DNA of 35,131 bases, taken from contig JBNGIQ010009078.1 of assembly GCA_049999765.1 (NCBI GenBank), positions 57,366 to 92,496 on the forward strand, in the 5' to 3' direction. Positions 1 through 11,754 of this stretch are shown here, piece after piece. The notes under the pieces are model-generated. The model was not told the origin of the DNA, ran no database searches, and saw nothing but the letters and a program-made list of their open reading frames with translations. Each line of letters opens with the position of its first letter. Within the stretch, counting starts at the first letter, position 1. This DNA comes from Phaeoceros laevis (taxonomy: Eukaryota > Anthocerotophyta > Anthocerotopsida > Notothyladales). The position numbers were made by a program, and so were the translations under genes.

Positions 1-1962
1 TAACAAAATCTGGCTCGCACGCCATCTACATAATTGCGAAGCCGAAACGCATACGCGTTGAGCGGGACTTAACTAGCTTTAAGTAACGCTGCGAAGTTCA
101 AAATGTTAACAGAACCGCATGCAACGCGGTGAAAGGAAAATGCATAATAACATGGCCTCACACCCAATCGAGCTGGCTACATACTGAATTCTAGTTACCA
201 ACATACATGGCATAACCCAGATGGCGACATGAATTATCATGCCCTGACATTGTTTTGCATAGTTAGAGCTAAGCACGCAACAAACATTCTTCTTCTTCTT
301 GAAGACACAGCTCTGTGTATCCAAGAAGTACTGTATAGGATTTTATTATGGTGTGTGACTGAGCAAAACTTGCGCTTCAGGATAGATTAGTATGCTTTAG
401 TTAGGCTAGTTAGACACACACTAGTCTAGGCTAGTATTAGTTTGTTATTAGTTAGTCTAGTTAGACACTAAGTGGTTAGTCAGGCGGTCACCCGCATGAC
501 GGCGAGTCTTCACAGCATATGTGCTGGCTGCCCAGCCACCATGTCTTTGGTCCACTCTCCTCATATTTTGTCAGAACCACTAGCACCACTCCCACCCCTA
601 AACTTCAAGTTGCGAAACTATGCAAGAGGGCATGAACGAGCTATTTTCGTAGTTAAGCTCAAGCATAGTAGCTCTCTATTCCTAAACAAGTGCCTACATT
701 GCATTAATGGTACAAACTTGTAGTCATCCACCATAGTGCCCAAGTCTCCGAATCATGATGGGGAGAAGGATTTTGAAGTGCAATTGCACATTCCTTTATA
801 CTCATAACGAACAAGAAATGGAAAGATGGTTTGGCAATGCATTTGACTTGCCAACGGCACAAGTCCATTGCCGATGATTTCTAGAATGAATGAAATCTAG
901 AATAGTGCTCCTCAAATTCGAGGTGGCACTCGCTGCCCTCTTATTAGATATCTATTATCTAATTCCTGCCCGTGCTGCCGAAAAAAAGGCTTTCTCAAGG
1001 TTTTTCTAAAATGACTTTGAGGGTATTCAGCGATTCAAATACAACACCACCCATCCGCCCATATGTAAGAAGTCTACATCCATCGTCCATTTTTCGAGCT
1101 GTGGGGTCAAGGTGGCATGTTTTGGGGTCAAGGTGGCATTTTTTTTTTTGGCGAAAAGGCACTCCTTAGAATTTGTAAACGCTTACAATGGTGCTTCAAG
1201 CACCCAGCTCAAAACTCAGCACAAGACTTCCGGCTAAAACAATGCTCCCTAACATGGAAGCTACACTAAATTGCGCAGCTGCCAAGTGTGAGCCTTTCGA
1301 CGTACTCCCTGACGATCTTTTTAGCGTAGGACGCTGCCATGTCAAGGTGGCATGTTCACTGGGCCTGAGAGGCAACCATATGCGCGTGGCCAGCCGTCGC
1401 AAGGCCAGCATGGTACCACTGGTTGAGCCACTCTATTGGCTGGTGAGCTGTCAGTCCTCTCTCCACAGGCATGGAACGCATCTCGTGGCAAAGATCCTCT
1501 GCCCATAAGGGTAGGTGTAAATCTGTATGTAATAAATAAAAATTGACGAAAGAGGGTTTTACATTTGTAGTAGTAAGAGTAATACTACTAATGCACGTTT
1601 CTGACTCGAGTGTGTATCAAAATACCACAGGAGGGTGTCGTGGAGCTTTTTTAGCGGAGCTCACGCTTTGACATTATTGGATAGTACTAGAACCTCGCTC
1701 ACCTGCCCTAGGTCCCGCTACCGCGAGCACCTCTCTCTTTCTCTCTCATACTGGGCGGTGCCAGGATAGCGAGAGTTGCGCAACACTCGTGTATCCGAAA
1801 CCGCTGCGCACGTTGTCACACGTAGGCGGAAGAGCAGAGACGCTTTCAAGTGTGAACTACGAGCCCTAGAGGTCGAAATCCGCTGCGCCGAGGTTGGATC
1901 TGTGAGTCGCTAGGTGCCGGAGGACAGGGAAGAGAAGAGGAGGTTTGTTGCAGGAGGTAGCC
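1..1962. other. Intergenic region and 5' flank of the V-ATPase gene
   Basis: No convincing gene is seen. Short open frames here have no family resemblance and no good splice context. Positions about 312-440 carry one copy of a dispersed repeat that recurs, interrupted, near 20065-20580. Positions about 1098-1142 hold a short near-tandem duplication containing GGGGTCAAGGTGGCAT, and a related AGGTGGCATGTTC occurs near 1343. A pyrimidine-rich CT patch at about 1731-1749 lies 215-230 bp before the V-ATPase start codon and could belong to its core promoter or 5' leader. Confidence 0.6.
312..440 (+). repeat. Dispersed repeat, uninterrupted copy
   Basis: This stretch closely matches 20065-20162 followed by 20549-20580. 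Shared landmarks are GTGTATCCAAGA, TGGTGTGTGACTG and ACTAGTCTAGGCTAGTATTA. Between TTAGGCT and the following CTAG this copy has no insertion, so it serves as an empty site for the 380-bp insertion in the second copy. The family is not recognised. Confidence 0.7.
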
Positions 1963-2946
1963 ATGGCGGACGCCTTTCCAGGAAATGAGACCGCTTCCTT
2001 TTTCGGCTTCATTGGAGCTGCAGCTGCCCTGGTCTTCTCCTGTAAGTGTGCGCCTTTGGGTGTGCTCGCCTGGCTCCCGTGTTTTGCGGAGAGTTTTGTG
2101 GAGTGTAGATTTGCATTCTGCTGGGGTGATCCACGAGGTTTAGAATGTAGGCTGTAGCTCTGCGACTGCAAACTGTTGTGGCTGATGTGCTCCTGATTAG
2201 GTTGCAACCTGATCTGGATCACATCGCAGATGTGGGTTGTCGCTCATTTCAGGCCACGGATCCGTCAGATTTGTGTCTTTCAGCTCGTACCAGCACCGTA
2301 TTCTGCAATTTTGTTGTGTTAGTCACTGGTCTTATTGCCATCTGATGCCGAGTAGGGTTTCCTATAGTGAATGTAACAGCAGCTGATGTTAGTCGAAGCT
2401 TTTTTATGTAGGTATGGGAGCAGCCTATGGGACTGCAAAGAGCGGAGTGGGAGTGGCATCTATGGGTGTCATGCGGCCTGAGCTGGTCATGAAGTCTATC
2501 GTGCCCGTTGTCATGGCTGGAGTGCTTGGTATTTACGGCCTGATTATTGCCGTCATTATCAGTACCGGTATCAACCCCAAGGCGAAGGCGTACTACTTGT
2601 TTGATGGATATGCCCATCTTGCATCGGGTTTGGCTTGTGGCCTTTCTGGTCTGTCAGCAGGAATGGCTATCGGAATCGTTGGTGATGCCGGTGTCAGGTA
2701 AGGTTGATGGACTCTTATAGAATTCGTGAAATGATTTGCTACATTTGTTATAATCATGTTGCGACTTCCCTCCCAGGTTGGCATTTTTACTGAAGTGCTT
2801 TTGTTATTCTATGCAGAGCAAACGCACAGCAGCCCAAGCTCTTCGTTGGAATGATTCTAATTCTTATCTTTGCCGAAGCGCTTGCCTTGTATGGTCTCAT
2901 TGTGGGCATCATCCTGTCATCCCGTACTGGACAATCGCGAGGCTAG
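1963..2946 (+). CDS. VHA-c: V-type proton ATPase 16 kDa proteolipid subunit c
   Basis: Exons 1963-2041, 2412-2697 and 2817-2946 join in frame to 164 residues, the usual length of the family. Subunit c forms the membrane rotor ring of the V0 sector and carries protons into vacuole, trans-Golgi and endosome lumens. The protein opens with [20 protein letters not shown] and has four hydrophobic helices. The essential acidic residue of helix 4 is Glu142, in the motif [10 protein letters not shown]. Conserved stretches such as [18 protein letters not shown] and ANAQQPKLF make the call secure. Introns begin GTAAGT and GTAAGG and end in AG. ATG 1963 is chosen over the in-frame TTG at 1945 because the protein start fits the family there. 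It is a single complete copy with no defect seen. The identification is by family resemblance read directly from the translation. Confidence 0.97.
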
Positions 2947-3602
2947 AAATATGGAGTATTTGTCTGTGGTCCTGTCTGGTACCACCAGGATTGTGTTGAG
3001 GCCTCAAGCCTGTCTGTGGGCTAACGAGTCAAAGTTGTAGAAGAGTGTGAAACGTGTGTCATGAAGGTGGTTGCAGGTTGGCTTCAGCCAATTTTTAGCC
3101 CGTGGCAGGCAGTGTGTCTATTGCATAGAAGACTGAGTCGCTATACAAAGAGCTGCTTATTGTGACAGGCTATTGAGCTTGGAATCTCATCGTACTCTTC
3201 TGCATCTTGATGTTTTAAGTGGTCGTATTTCAGCAAAGATGTTTCAAGCGTCTGGTCTTCAGAAGATTATAAACATCAGGCTGCTTTTGTGACATTGTGT
3301 GCGAGGGACGAAGAAGACTCTGAAAAAAACTCCTTACCGTATCTAATCTCTGTTTCCACACCAGACTTATTCACATTGTGTCTGATGGTGAAGGATAAAG
3401 TGGTAGCACGGTAGAAGGTAATACAGTTAATATAGAAGCTAAGCTTCTGCTTTTACAAATGTTCTACATCGCGACGGTGCAGCCACTACTTGGTACACTT
3501 ACAGTAGCGCTAGTTCTTTCTAACACCACATCGTATGTAGTGGTACGGGTATAAACAGGTGATGCGGAATATGCGAGTTGCTGAGATGATTGAACGAAGG
3601 TG
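2947..3602. other. 3' flanks of the convergent V-ATPase and glyoxalase genes
   Basis: This 656-bp stretch lies between two convergent genes and probably holds both 3' untranslated regions. I see no canonical AATAAA placed so that it can be assigned with confidence, and no further gene. Confidence 0.5.
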
Positions 3603-4755
3603 TCAGCACGGCTGTGAGAACTCGATGGCATTGCCGTCAGGATCCCTGCAGAAAAGAGCTGGTCGTCCTGATGAACTTCGCCGGAAAGGTATATCTGGAA
3701 TGGGCACAGCAAAGTATCAGTTCCAAATCATTGAAAAGGGCAAGAGACCACCAAAACGTCCAGTTCCACACCTCCAACTATCAATACTCACCTCTCTTCT
3801 CCAACCGCCCAGCTATCTGCTCTATATCCTTGACAAGAAGGCAAACATGTCTATCACGACCACCGTAGACAGGACGTTCATGTACAGGGTCAGGGTTGTC
3901 AAGCTCCATCAGATGTATCATCTGCGATCCCACCCACAGCCAGGCTCCTCTGTAGGGCAAAGAAGTTGGCCGCTCAGGGTTCAGTGTCAGACCTGCAAAA
4001 ACGGCGTCGGTAATCACAGGTTGCGTAATTATGCAGCTGTTCACATGCCCTGGGATACTATCTCATTGAGCACATGCTCTACTTAGTACTCACCAAGTAC
4101 TTCGACGTAGAACTCCAAAGACCGCTCAAGGCTCTGACACAAGCTCCCAACGTGGTCTACACCAACGAACTGAAGCGCTGCCAAACATCGTGACATGTTC
4201 TCATCAGTTTGGTAGACCTAAAGCTTTCCTCGAGCATTTTCTTCTATGAGCAAGGTTGCAAACACAACGCGATATGAGTTGGAGCAGTCACTCACGAGCT
4301 TCGCTAGCAGATTCTTTTTCCTGAGCCGCAGTGTGGAATTCAACAGCCGTGGTTTTGTCGAACTCAACCACTGGTCTTTCGTTTGCCAAAACAGCGATCA
4401 CCATTGAAGCTCGCCGTGAAGAGGATTGACAGGAATTGTTAACGGGCAGCCGTTGCACAAGCTTCCCAAAACACTCTTGCTTCCCACTCTGCCACAATTT
4501 CAGTGCAAGACGGCCGTTTCGGCTCAAGCTAAACAGAACCGGAGTTCACGATCCCTATGCTTAAATTCTACCAGCACCACAAATCCAGAACACTGGAGAA
4601 GCAGAGCTGATGAGCTCAGCACCGGCAAGGTCGAGGGAGATCATCAAATGCAAAAAGCAGCCAATAATACATACCAGTCCGTTGCCGGAAGAGGAGTTGC
4701 ACAAACAGGGAGGAGCTATCCAGATGCGAGGTGCCACGCAGACGCTGGATGCCAT
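3603..4755 (-). CDS. Glyoxalase I-like VOC-family protein, probably plastid targeted
   Basis: Five minus-strand exons, 4755-4675, 4488-4296, 4177-4094, 3992-3792 and 3694-3603, join in frame to 216 residues. The last about 120 residues form one vicinal-oxygen-chelate domain. Candidate metal ligands are His100 (VDHVG), Glu149 (IHLMEL), His168 (RDRHVC) and Glu211 (AIEFSQ), the H/E/H/E layout of glyoxalase-type folds. Plant relatives are annotated as lactoylglutathione lyase or glyoxalase I family, but substrate cannot be read from the sequence. The first about 70 residues are rich in Ser, Arg and small residues and look like a plastid transit peptide. The exon 1 to exon 2 join is the least certain; it is supported by GTATGT, a CAG acceptor and a kept frame. 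The gene is divergent from the IES6-like gene and convergent with the V-ATPase gene. A long open frame on the opposite strand is a shadow. Confidence 0.88.
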
Positions 4756-5355
4756 GCTTCAATCTCTACTAATCAGGCAATCAAGGAGCCACAACAAGCC
4801 GGGTCAAAGAGGTGGAAGGAATCTGCGGGCCTGACGGGGCTAGGAAATTTGGAGACTGGTAAGAAGCAGCTTGAAGGGTGTCCGAAGCCTAAGCACTTAC
4901 CCACACCCGCCGAGTATGGCCCGCTTTATAGTGCAGCGTGGTCCCCGTGCGAGGAAGGGGGCGACACATGTTGTTGGTAGTAATGCGCCACCCTCCTCCA
5001 CCCACCCACGTGTAAACCTCCAGAGATCAAGATCGCCACGTCGTTACCAGCTCGGTTTGGGGAATCACAATACGTGGAGGGGCATCCCTCCCTGGAGGTT
5101 TACACTAACGTCTGACACTAAAACCTATCTGGATAAGCTTTTACGGGTTCCGCAGTCGGGTCCCGCAATCAGGTCCCGCATCCATGGTGAAGCATCCGGC
5201 GTCTCCCGCAGGCGAGAAGCAGCGGGCTTCGTGCAGCGGCACTGCCCTGGCGGTCAAGGTATGCTGATGAGATGAGTAAGCTAAGAAGGTTTATGTTGGT
5301 CAGATTTGATGTGGGAGGTTGGGTCACGGTGAGTGGGTAGCTGTTGACGGATGGC
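4756..5355. promoter_or_regulatory. Shared divergent promoter region, glyoxalase-like / IES6-like
   Basis: This 600-bp head-to-head region must hold the start signals of both genes. A G-box core CACGTG lies at 5007-5012. A perfect 14-bp inverted repeat, GTGTAAACCTCCAG at 5010-5023 and its complement at 5092-5105, overlaps the G-box and has a 68-bp spacer. No clear TATA box is assigned. What binds here is unknown. Confidence 0.55.
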
Positions 5356-5985
5356 ATGACTGCGCAGAAGCCAGGCGGGGTTTGGGGGAAGGAAGCAGCT
5401 GTCTCGAGCTCATCGGCTGGGCAATCAGAGCTGACTGATTCCGACTTGGTTTTGCCGTCTGTGTTACCATTCAAGCGAGCTCAAGGTGGACGGCATTCGA
5501 AGGGCCCAGCCAGGGGAAAGCACTGGAAGCATCTGAAGCAGATATTGCAGGGAGAGAATTATCATCTGTATCCTCCCAGTGAGCCGAATTGTACGCCTCT
5601 TTGGTGCATTACCGTCGGTTGTTTTGGGAATTTTCAATAGTTGTAATCTCTTCTGACGGGTGTGCTGTTATGGCAGACGTGAACATCGAGGCTCCTCCCT
5701 CTGCCTACCCGGCTAAAAAGTACTGTGACATATCAGGATTTGAGGTAGAGTCGTTCTGCCACTAGCGAAAGTTGCAGCACGCCACGAGTTTTAATCAATT
5801 TGTCTGCCTGCTCGAATGCTGCTCCCCCCTGACAGTTGGTTTTGGTTGCACAGGCGTTGTACACGGATCCTAGGACAAAGCTTCGCTATGCTAACACTGA
5901 TATGTTTAAGAAGGTTAGGTTTTTCCCGGAACAGCAGGTTCAAGGGTACCTTGCTCTTCGAAACGCAGCGGTGGTCCTCAAGTGA
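5356..5985 (+). CDS. IES6: INO80 complex subunit C / IES6-like protein (YL1-C domain)
   Basis: Exons 5356-5590, 5677-5744 and 5854-5985 join in frame to 144 residues. IES6 proteins are small subunits of the INO80 chromatin remodeller, work with ARP5 and act in the nucleus. The diagnostic conserved block is HWKHLKQILQGENYHLYPP in exon 1. It is followed across the introns by PPSAYPAKKYCDISGFE and by ALYTDPRTKLRYAN, VQGYLALRNA and the terminal VVLK, which together form the YL1 C-terminal domain. The N-terminal about 45 residues are variable and low in complexity. ATG 5356 is the first in-frame ATG of the open stretch; an in-frame TTG lies at 5344, and an earlier non-coding exon cannot be excluded. 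The stop is only 48 bp upstream of the proposed MutS2 start on the same strand. Confidence 0.93.
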
Positions 5986-6033
5986 TTAAGTATGAGGTCG
6001 AGTAGTTACTGAAAAGAAGTGGCGAATTGTTTG

Positions 6034-9000
6034 ATGGAGTTGATGGGAGTGCCATCGTTGTCTTGTCGCATGTTATTGGAGACTGTGCTTCATGGCCAGA
6101 GCAAGTTCGTGAGCTTAGTGTTTGGACGCCCTCTGTCTTGGGATGGCTTTCGAGTCAATCGCATGCATTTGAAGCAGGATATGGTGCAGCTCCCCTTGAG
6201 AACTGAGCCCAGGGCGTTGTATGTATGCCTGGCATTATCATCTGCAGCTCCTGCTAGTGGGTCAAGACGGGATCAGTTGGACTATTTCACATATGGTAGT
6301 GGGAGTGATGACGATGGTGAGGAAGGAGAAATTGATAGCCACGTACAAAGCCGTAATGTGGAAGAAGATACTCTGCTCATGCTTGAGTGGCCTGCAGTGT
6401 GTCTGCAAGTTGCAGAGTTTGCATCAACCTCCATGGGAATCTCAGTTGCATCTAGCGCGAAGGTTGCCATTGGCAGGAGTCAGCAAGAAAGTCAAGTTTT
6501 GTTGAATCAGACAAAATCAGCAATTTCGCTCTCCTCACCCTTAGACTTTTCAGGGATAGAGGATGTCCGTGACATAGTTTCAGATGCTCTATCCGGAAAT
6601 GCTAGCAGATGTCAAGATCTTTGCCGGATTAAAGGAACCTTATCTGCTACACGCCGCCTCTGTGACAAGCTGGACCTTGAGTGTGGGTTGCAACCGGAAG
6701 CTCTCATTCCACTTCAGGCCATCATGGCTGGTGTCGATCTCTGTACTGACCTGGAGAAGGACATTGAGCTCTGCATTGATTGCTGTTTCTTCACAGTGTT
6801 AGACCAGGCAAGTTCAAGTCTAGCTACTGCTCGACGCAACAGACAGCAAAACATGAAGTCCCTTGAGTCAAAGCTCAAGGATACAGCTAGTAAGATTGTT
6901 GATGCTGGAGGCATTGACATGGCGCTAGTTACAAAACGCAGAGCCAGGCTCTGTGTGGCAGTCAGGGCATCTCACAAGTCCCTGCTTCCAGGGGGTATCG
7001 TGCTTGACGTTAGTAATACTGGAGCTACTCTTTTTGTGGAGCCAGAGTGTGCTGTAATTTTGAACAATGCTGAGATACAGCTTGCAGCAGTTGAAGAGGC
7101 CGAGGTGAATGCTGTTTTGCAGAGGCTGACTCTGGAATTGATTGATAATGCAGAAAATATCCTAGATTTGTTGGAGCGGGTCATAATTTTAGATCTGGCA
7201 TATGCTAGAGCTGCCCATGCAAGGTGGTTGCAAGCTGTAGAGCCCATATTTGGTAGTCTTGTAAGACCTGTTACTCCTATGTCAGAAGGCCGAAAAGCAC
7301 ATGGTGAGTCACAATCCGAATCCAGCAAGTTTATGATAGAAATGTTAGGAGTCCGGCATCCTCTGTTATTGGGTGCATCCCTTCCGAGGCCTCTGGCCTC
7401 TCAAAGAAGGTTACGGCAAAAACCTAGTGTAGAGTCAGTTTATGCTGGAAAAGCACTTGTTGGTGCTGAAGGGGCTATAAACAAAACCGATATGGTTTTC
7501 CCGGTGCCAATTGATATCTTTGTCAAGGTTGGAGTGAAGGTGGTTACCATAACTGGGCCAAACACTGGCGGAAAGACTGCTGCTTTGAAAACATTAGGGG
7601 TGACTGCTCTCATGGCAAAGGCAGGCTTGTTTTTGCCAGCTGCAGGTCGACCCACCCTCCCTTGGTTCGGGGCTGTTCTTGCAGATGTTGGCGATGACCA
7701 GGTATGTATGGCTGTCTATCTTTACTACATAGTGGCCTTCACTTTGTTTGTGTTTCTCTTTCAAGCTGCTGGATCATCCCTTTGCACATCCTGATTATGT
7801 ATTGTTTGCTTCTGATCAGTCTTTGCAACGGAGCCTCTCTACTTTTAGTGGGCATGTTCAGAGGATTTGCAGTATTCTCGATTTTGGTGGAAAGGATGCA
7901 CTGGTTCTACTAGATGAAGTAGGAGGGGGCACTGATCCTTCAGAAGGGGCATCGCTGGCTACATCTGTGCTTCGGAACCTTGCTTCATCAGTAAGCTTAA
8001 CGCTTGCAACAACTCACAGTGCAGAGTTACGGACACTGAAAAACAAAGATTCACGATTCGAGAATGCCTCAGTGGAGTTCAACATTAAAACGTTGTCTCC
8101 AACTTACAGGGTACTATGGGGTGTCGCAGGTCAGTCCAATGCTCTGAACATAGCTGCATCTCTAAAATTTGACGCAGCTGTCATTGAGCGAGCCCGATAT
8201 CTGGTAAAAAAATTGGCACCTTGCAAAATTGGAGTTCGTGCCAGTGAGGTTATGGTACCACTTGCCAAACAGCTGGACGAGCAACGGCAACTTTCAAAAG
8301 CAGCTGAGGATGCGCTTGCCAAGGACCGCCAGTTTTACAATGAGGTAAGTCCGCTTGGGGCCTTACTCCCTGAAAGTCCTTCCCCACTGTTTTCCTGGCA
8401 TCTCACTGTTGTTTGCTGGACACGCTTCTGATCAGTTTCCAATGTGCTCAGCTCCTTTCTAAGCTCAAAGATACGGCTGAACAAGAGTCTGCCTTGAAGT
8501 TGTCAGAGGTGACAGCTATCAACAACAAGATCAGGGAAGGCAAAACAAGAATGGAGGGTGTTGTGCTCCGATATCAGGAGTCCTTCAAAGGAAGCGTATC
8601 TGAGAATGCTTTGTCCATGCGTGAAGCCCAATCTGCTATTGCAGAAATAGCTGCGGAGCTAGATACAGACTTCGATTCGTATGGGGTGGTGGAAAGGCCT
8701 AATGACTCAGTAGAGACGAATCAGAAGGTGCCTCCTGTGGGAGCCAAGGTGTTTGTACGACGTCTGGGGAAGGTGCCCGCCACTGTTGTTGAGTCAAGTC
8801 CTGGCAGCAGCTCCATAACAGTGCAGCTTGGCAGTATGAAGCTGAGTGTGCAAACGAGTGACGTCTCGTACGGAGCCGGTGGAGTCCCAACACGCCCTTC
8901 TGCCACACCCAAGCACCTGAAGGTAAGTCGTGCGGCGCGTATGTGGATTTGCTATGGATTTGTTGAACTTAAGTCCCACAGTGGGTGGTCCTGTATCTGT

Positions 9001-9350
9001 GCCTAAACCTGTCTGACCCATCTATACAGCCAATGAGGCGACAGGATACCAGAGTACTGGCCGATCAAGGAGCTGGCAAAGATGATGTGCCCTTGAAGTT
9101 CGAAGTGGCTGTCCAGACCTCAAGAAACACATTAGACCTTCGTGGAATGCGGGTCGATGATGCAGAAAGGGAACTGAATCTTGCTTTAGGTAGTAGGGCC
9201 CCATCGTCGCTGCTATTTGTCGTCCATGGAATTGGAACAGGTGCTGTCAAGGAGGCAGTATGGCGAATTCTCAAAACGCATCCATACGTTGCGAAGTTTG
9301 AGGAGGAGAGTACTCAGAATGCTGGGTGTACAATAGTATATATAAAGTAG
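6034..9350 (+). CDS. MUTS2: MutS2 homologue, MutS-family ATPase with Smr domain, probably organellar
   Basis: Exons 6034-7701, 7820-8344, 8452-8922 and 9030-9350 are all multiples of three and give 994 residues. After a variable N-terminus (about 1-110, with an acidic patch) come the clamp and lever region (about 116-450) and the ATPase domain. Walker A TGPNTGGKT is at 507-515, Walker B LLDE at 586-589, and the motif TTHSAEL follows. Then come a charged helical stretch (about 715-800), a small beta linker domain (about 820-870) and a C-terminal Smr domain (about 921-994) with LDLRGMRVDDAE and HGIGTG. Bacterial MutS2 acts in suppression of recombination and in rescue of collided ribosomes; plant copies are predicted for plastids or mitochondria. 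The function here is inferred from those families. The start is uncertain: a stop lies in frame at 6010-6012, and ATG 6034 is the first in-frame ATG after it. The tail converges on the next gene with a 227-bp gap. Confidence 0.93.
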
Positions 9351-9577
9351 AGTTGTTGAATAGGAAATATGTCTAAATTCAAGGACATGAGATGTGGTGC
9401 AAATTCTGCCTGCTGCTCTGTTGGAAGGTAGCTCTTCGTAGAAGATTACTGCTGCTAGCTGTGGTCTATGTGTAGAGGTATATACATACACCGGACGACT
9501 ATATTCAAGCATTCTTGGTCAGGAAGAATGCTAAAGATACGTACAGTACCGTCAACGAGGGCCAAGGAAATGTCGCT

Positions 9578-10428
9578 TTACTCTTCGAATGAAAACTGTG
9601 CATTCATCTCGGCGAGGCAATCGGCAGGGAGAGTAAGAAAATTGTCCATAAACCAGTCGTTAATGGGAACCAGGCGAGCAATGCCCGCCAAGCGGCACCG
9701 TCCTTGTTCATCCAGCCTGCTTCCTTGTCCCCGCCGCTGCTTGCCTTCAGCAACTTCTGTAGTAAGAACAGTGTCCACCAACAGAGGAGGTGGCTGGTAC
9801 AGCGAGCCGATAGAGAAGTAGAAGGAAGACTGAAACTTGAGCTCCACCTGAGCCATCAATCAGACCACAAATGCTTAGAAGGACAAATTTTTCTCACCAG
9901 AAGTAGTGTCCGGCATTGCACACGCTTACCTTGCCAGTGCTGCGCTCTACCCAGCCTGCCAGTGCCTGCGGCACCACCTGGATTCGCAGGGGAGGAGGTA
10001 GAGGCAGTCCTAGCAGCGTTGTGGTGCCAAATGCGACGTCTGGAATGTTGATAGCAGCGGCATCAAATTCAACCTGCACAGGTAGATAGCGCATCCTTCA
10101 TATCCAGTGCCGCAGCTTCCCCAAAGTTCAACCACCACCCCATCATCGGAAAGCAAATGAGGAGAATAACTACCTGCAAGCGCCCGGACTCTTCCTCTCC
10201 TAGTACTCGCCCGCTGCCGCCTCCTCCCTGAGCATTGTACACGAAATTCGGGTAGCCCGCGATACCCAGCGCGCAGCCCTTCCCCGTCCGCAGCTGAACT
10301 CTGCATGGTGCATCTGAAGCCCTATCGCTATTGCTACTGTCGGGCTCCGCGGCAGTTGTAGCGGCTGCAGCTCGTGCACCGGGTTGCGGCCGCAGCGAGA
10401 TGAAAGCCAGAGACTGCATTGTCCGCAT
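9578..10428 (-). CDS. Conserved protein of unknown function, probably plastid targeted
   Basis: Three minus-strand exons, 10428-10174, 10073-9930 and 9847-9578, join in phase 0 to 222 residues. Introns are 100 and 82 bp with GTAG/GTAA donors and CAG acceptors. I do not recognise a named family with confidence. The N-terminal about 45 residues are Ala, Ser and Arg rich with few acids, like a plastid transit peptide. The rest is a compact domain with VEFDAAAINIPDVAF, a proline-rich LGLPLPPPLR turn, then FYFSIGSLYQPPPLLVDT, GEQ/GRC-type basic loops and INDWFMDNFLTLP. It may be a lipid- or pigment-binding beta fold of the kind common in cyanobacteria and plastids, but that is a guess. A second ATG lies at 10419. 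It lies upstream of no obvious operon partner and is in the same orientation as the isomerase gene 240 bp away. Confidence 0.8.
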
Positions 10429-10668
10429 AGGTGATACCCACCACTTGTTCCCAGTTTCATCCCATTTGAAGCAGGCGCATTAAACGCCACATACTCCTAC
10501 GGTAATGCGTCTGGCAACAAGAGCCTCACAAAACTGGCCACGGGCTTCCTGATCTCTCTCATCCACAATCAAAATATGCGTAAGCTATCTGCTGCTTTCC
10601 CAGAGGAGACTATCCGGTTACACCTTGTTTTGTCTGTTTGCATTTATAAACGAGAAAAGGCTGCCAAC

Positions 10669-11754
10669 TCATTTCTGTTTCAATGCCTTTCTGTTCCTAC
10701 TGGAATTTGTTTTCTCATCAACAGCTTCGTTGATTTGAATCCATGCCCTGCCTGCAATTAAAGCTGGGACGACCACCCAAATGTTGTTGAGAACAACATA
10801 GTAAAGCCAGAAATAAACGAATGTTGGGACTGAGTAAGTCTTCCCCTCAAAGAGAGGAGTGCCGTAGTAGACGAGGCACCCATAGATTTGTCCCAAAGCT
10901 ACAGCAATTTGTAGAGTGTGCCGGAAAGCTTTGCGGTACAATATAGCATACCTGCCAAAAGAAGAAACCCGAGGTAGTTCAGCATTTCGAACCTGCTTGG
11001 TGAAGGGGGATCACGAGGCACTTCACGAAACACAGGTGAGACAGTGGAAACTGGAAGTGCTTACACGACGTAAAAGCACAAAGGGCCCTCTAGCACAGCC
11101 GTGATCCCTTCAATAACAACCACAGCTGGATCCCTGCCAGCATAGCGGGAGTCCCCTTTGCTGTACTCCTTCCCTGCAAGATACAATTGCTCCTTTTCAA
11201 CCGCATTTACACAATTATGTTCCACCCGTGCCATCCAACAATGCCTTGTCTAGCAATCAGCAGGGTGCAGGAGGATCACTTTCAGCATAAACGTCGGCTT
11301 CAGACGGAGCCAAAGAAGGAACTGCTTACAGATTTCCGACAAGAAGTCCGTCCGCTTATAGAAATCAGGAGTAAACACGAAGGATCCCTCCACAACCACG
11401 TGGATGAGACCCGTCAGCGTCCACCAGCACAGAATGGCGCGCTCCAGCTTGCTGACATGCTTGTATCTACCTGCTCCACAACCGACATCAAGTTCAGAGA
11501 ACTTTAGACCACATTCTCCATTCAACAAAACTGCAGGTAGAAGAGAAAGACCCGCAAAAACCATGCAACGGAAAGCAGGCCACATCTCGAGGATTATGAT
11601 GGAAGGGAGGACCTGTGAAGATCCAAGTTATAAGAAGCACGGCGAGGGTGGCAGATCCGAAGACTGATAGAATATAAGCCTGCGTCATGGAAAGAGGTAC
11701 AAACCCCGGTAGCTCCAGGCTTTGCGGTTGATAAGGATGCTGTGTGCTTGCCAT
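10669..11754 (-). CDS. HYD1: Sterol delta8-delta7 isomerase (emopamil-binding protein, EXPERA domain)
   Basis: Four minus-strand exons, 11754-11613, 11470-11330, 11173-11065 and 10951-10669, join in frame to 224 residues. The enzyme moves the sterol double bond from delta8 to delta7 in the endoplasmic reticulum during phytosterol synthesis; the Arabidopsis gene is HYDRA1. Visible features are an N-terminal segment HPYQPQSLELPGFVPLS, about five hydrophobic helices, and the EXPERA signature with candidate catalytic residues His71 and Glu75 (LIHVVVEG) and Glu116 (VIEGITAVLEGP). Family landmarks WKEYSKGDSRYAGRD, ALGQIYGCLVYY and NNIWVVVPALIAGRAW follow. The exon 1 donor is a weak GTCCTC, but the join restores the family sequence exactly in phase. 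The C-terminus is basic (KALKQK). The gene is head to head with the API5-like gene. Confidence 0.93.

Noticed and set aside
3559-4086. Plus-strand open frame of 175 codons
   Set aside because: It is antisense to glyoxalase-like exons 4 and 5, crosses their splice sites, and has no family resemblance; a shadow.
4426-4980. Plus-strand open frame of 184 codons
   Set aside because: It overlaps the glyoxalase-like exons 1 and 2 on the other strand and the divergent promoter, and its composition is not protein-like.
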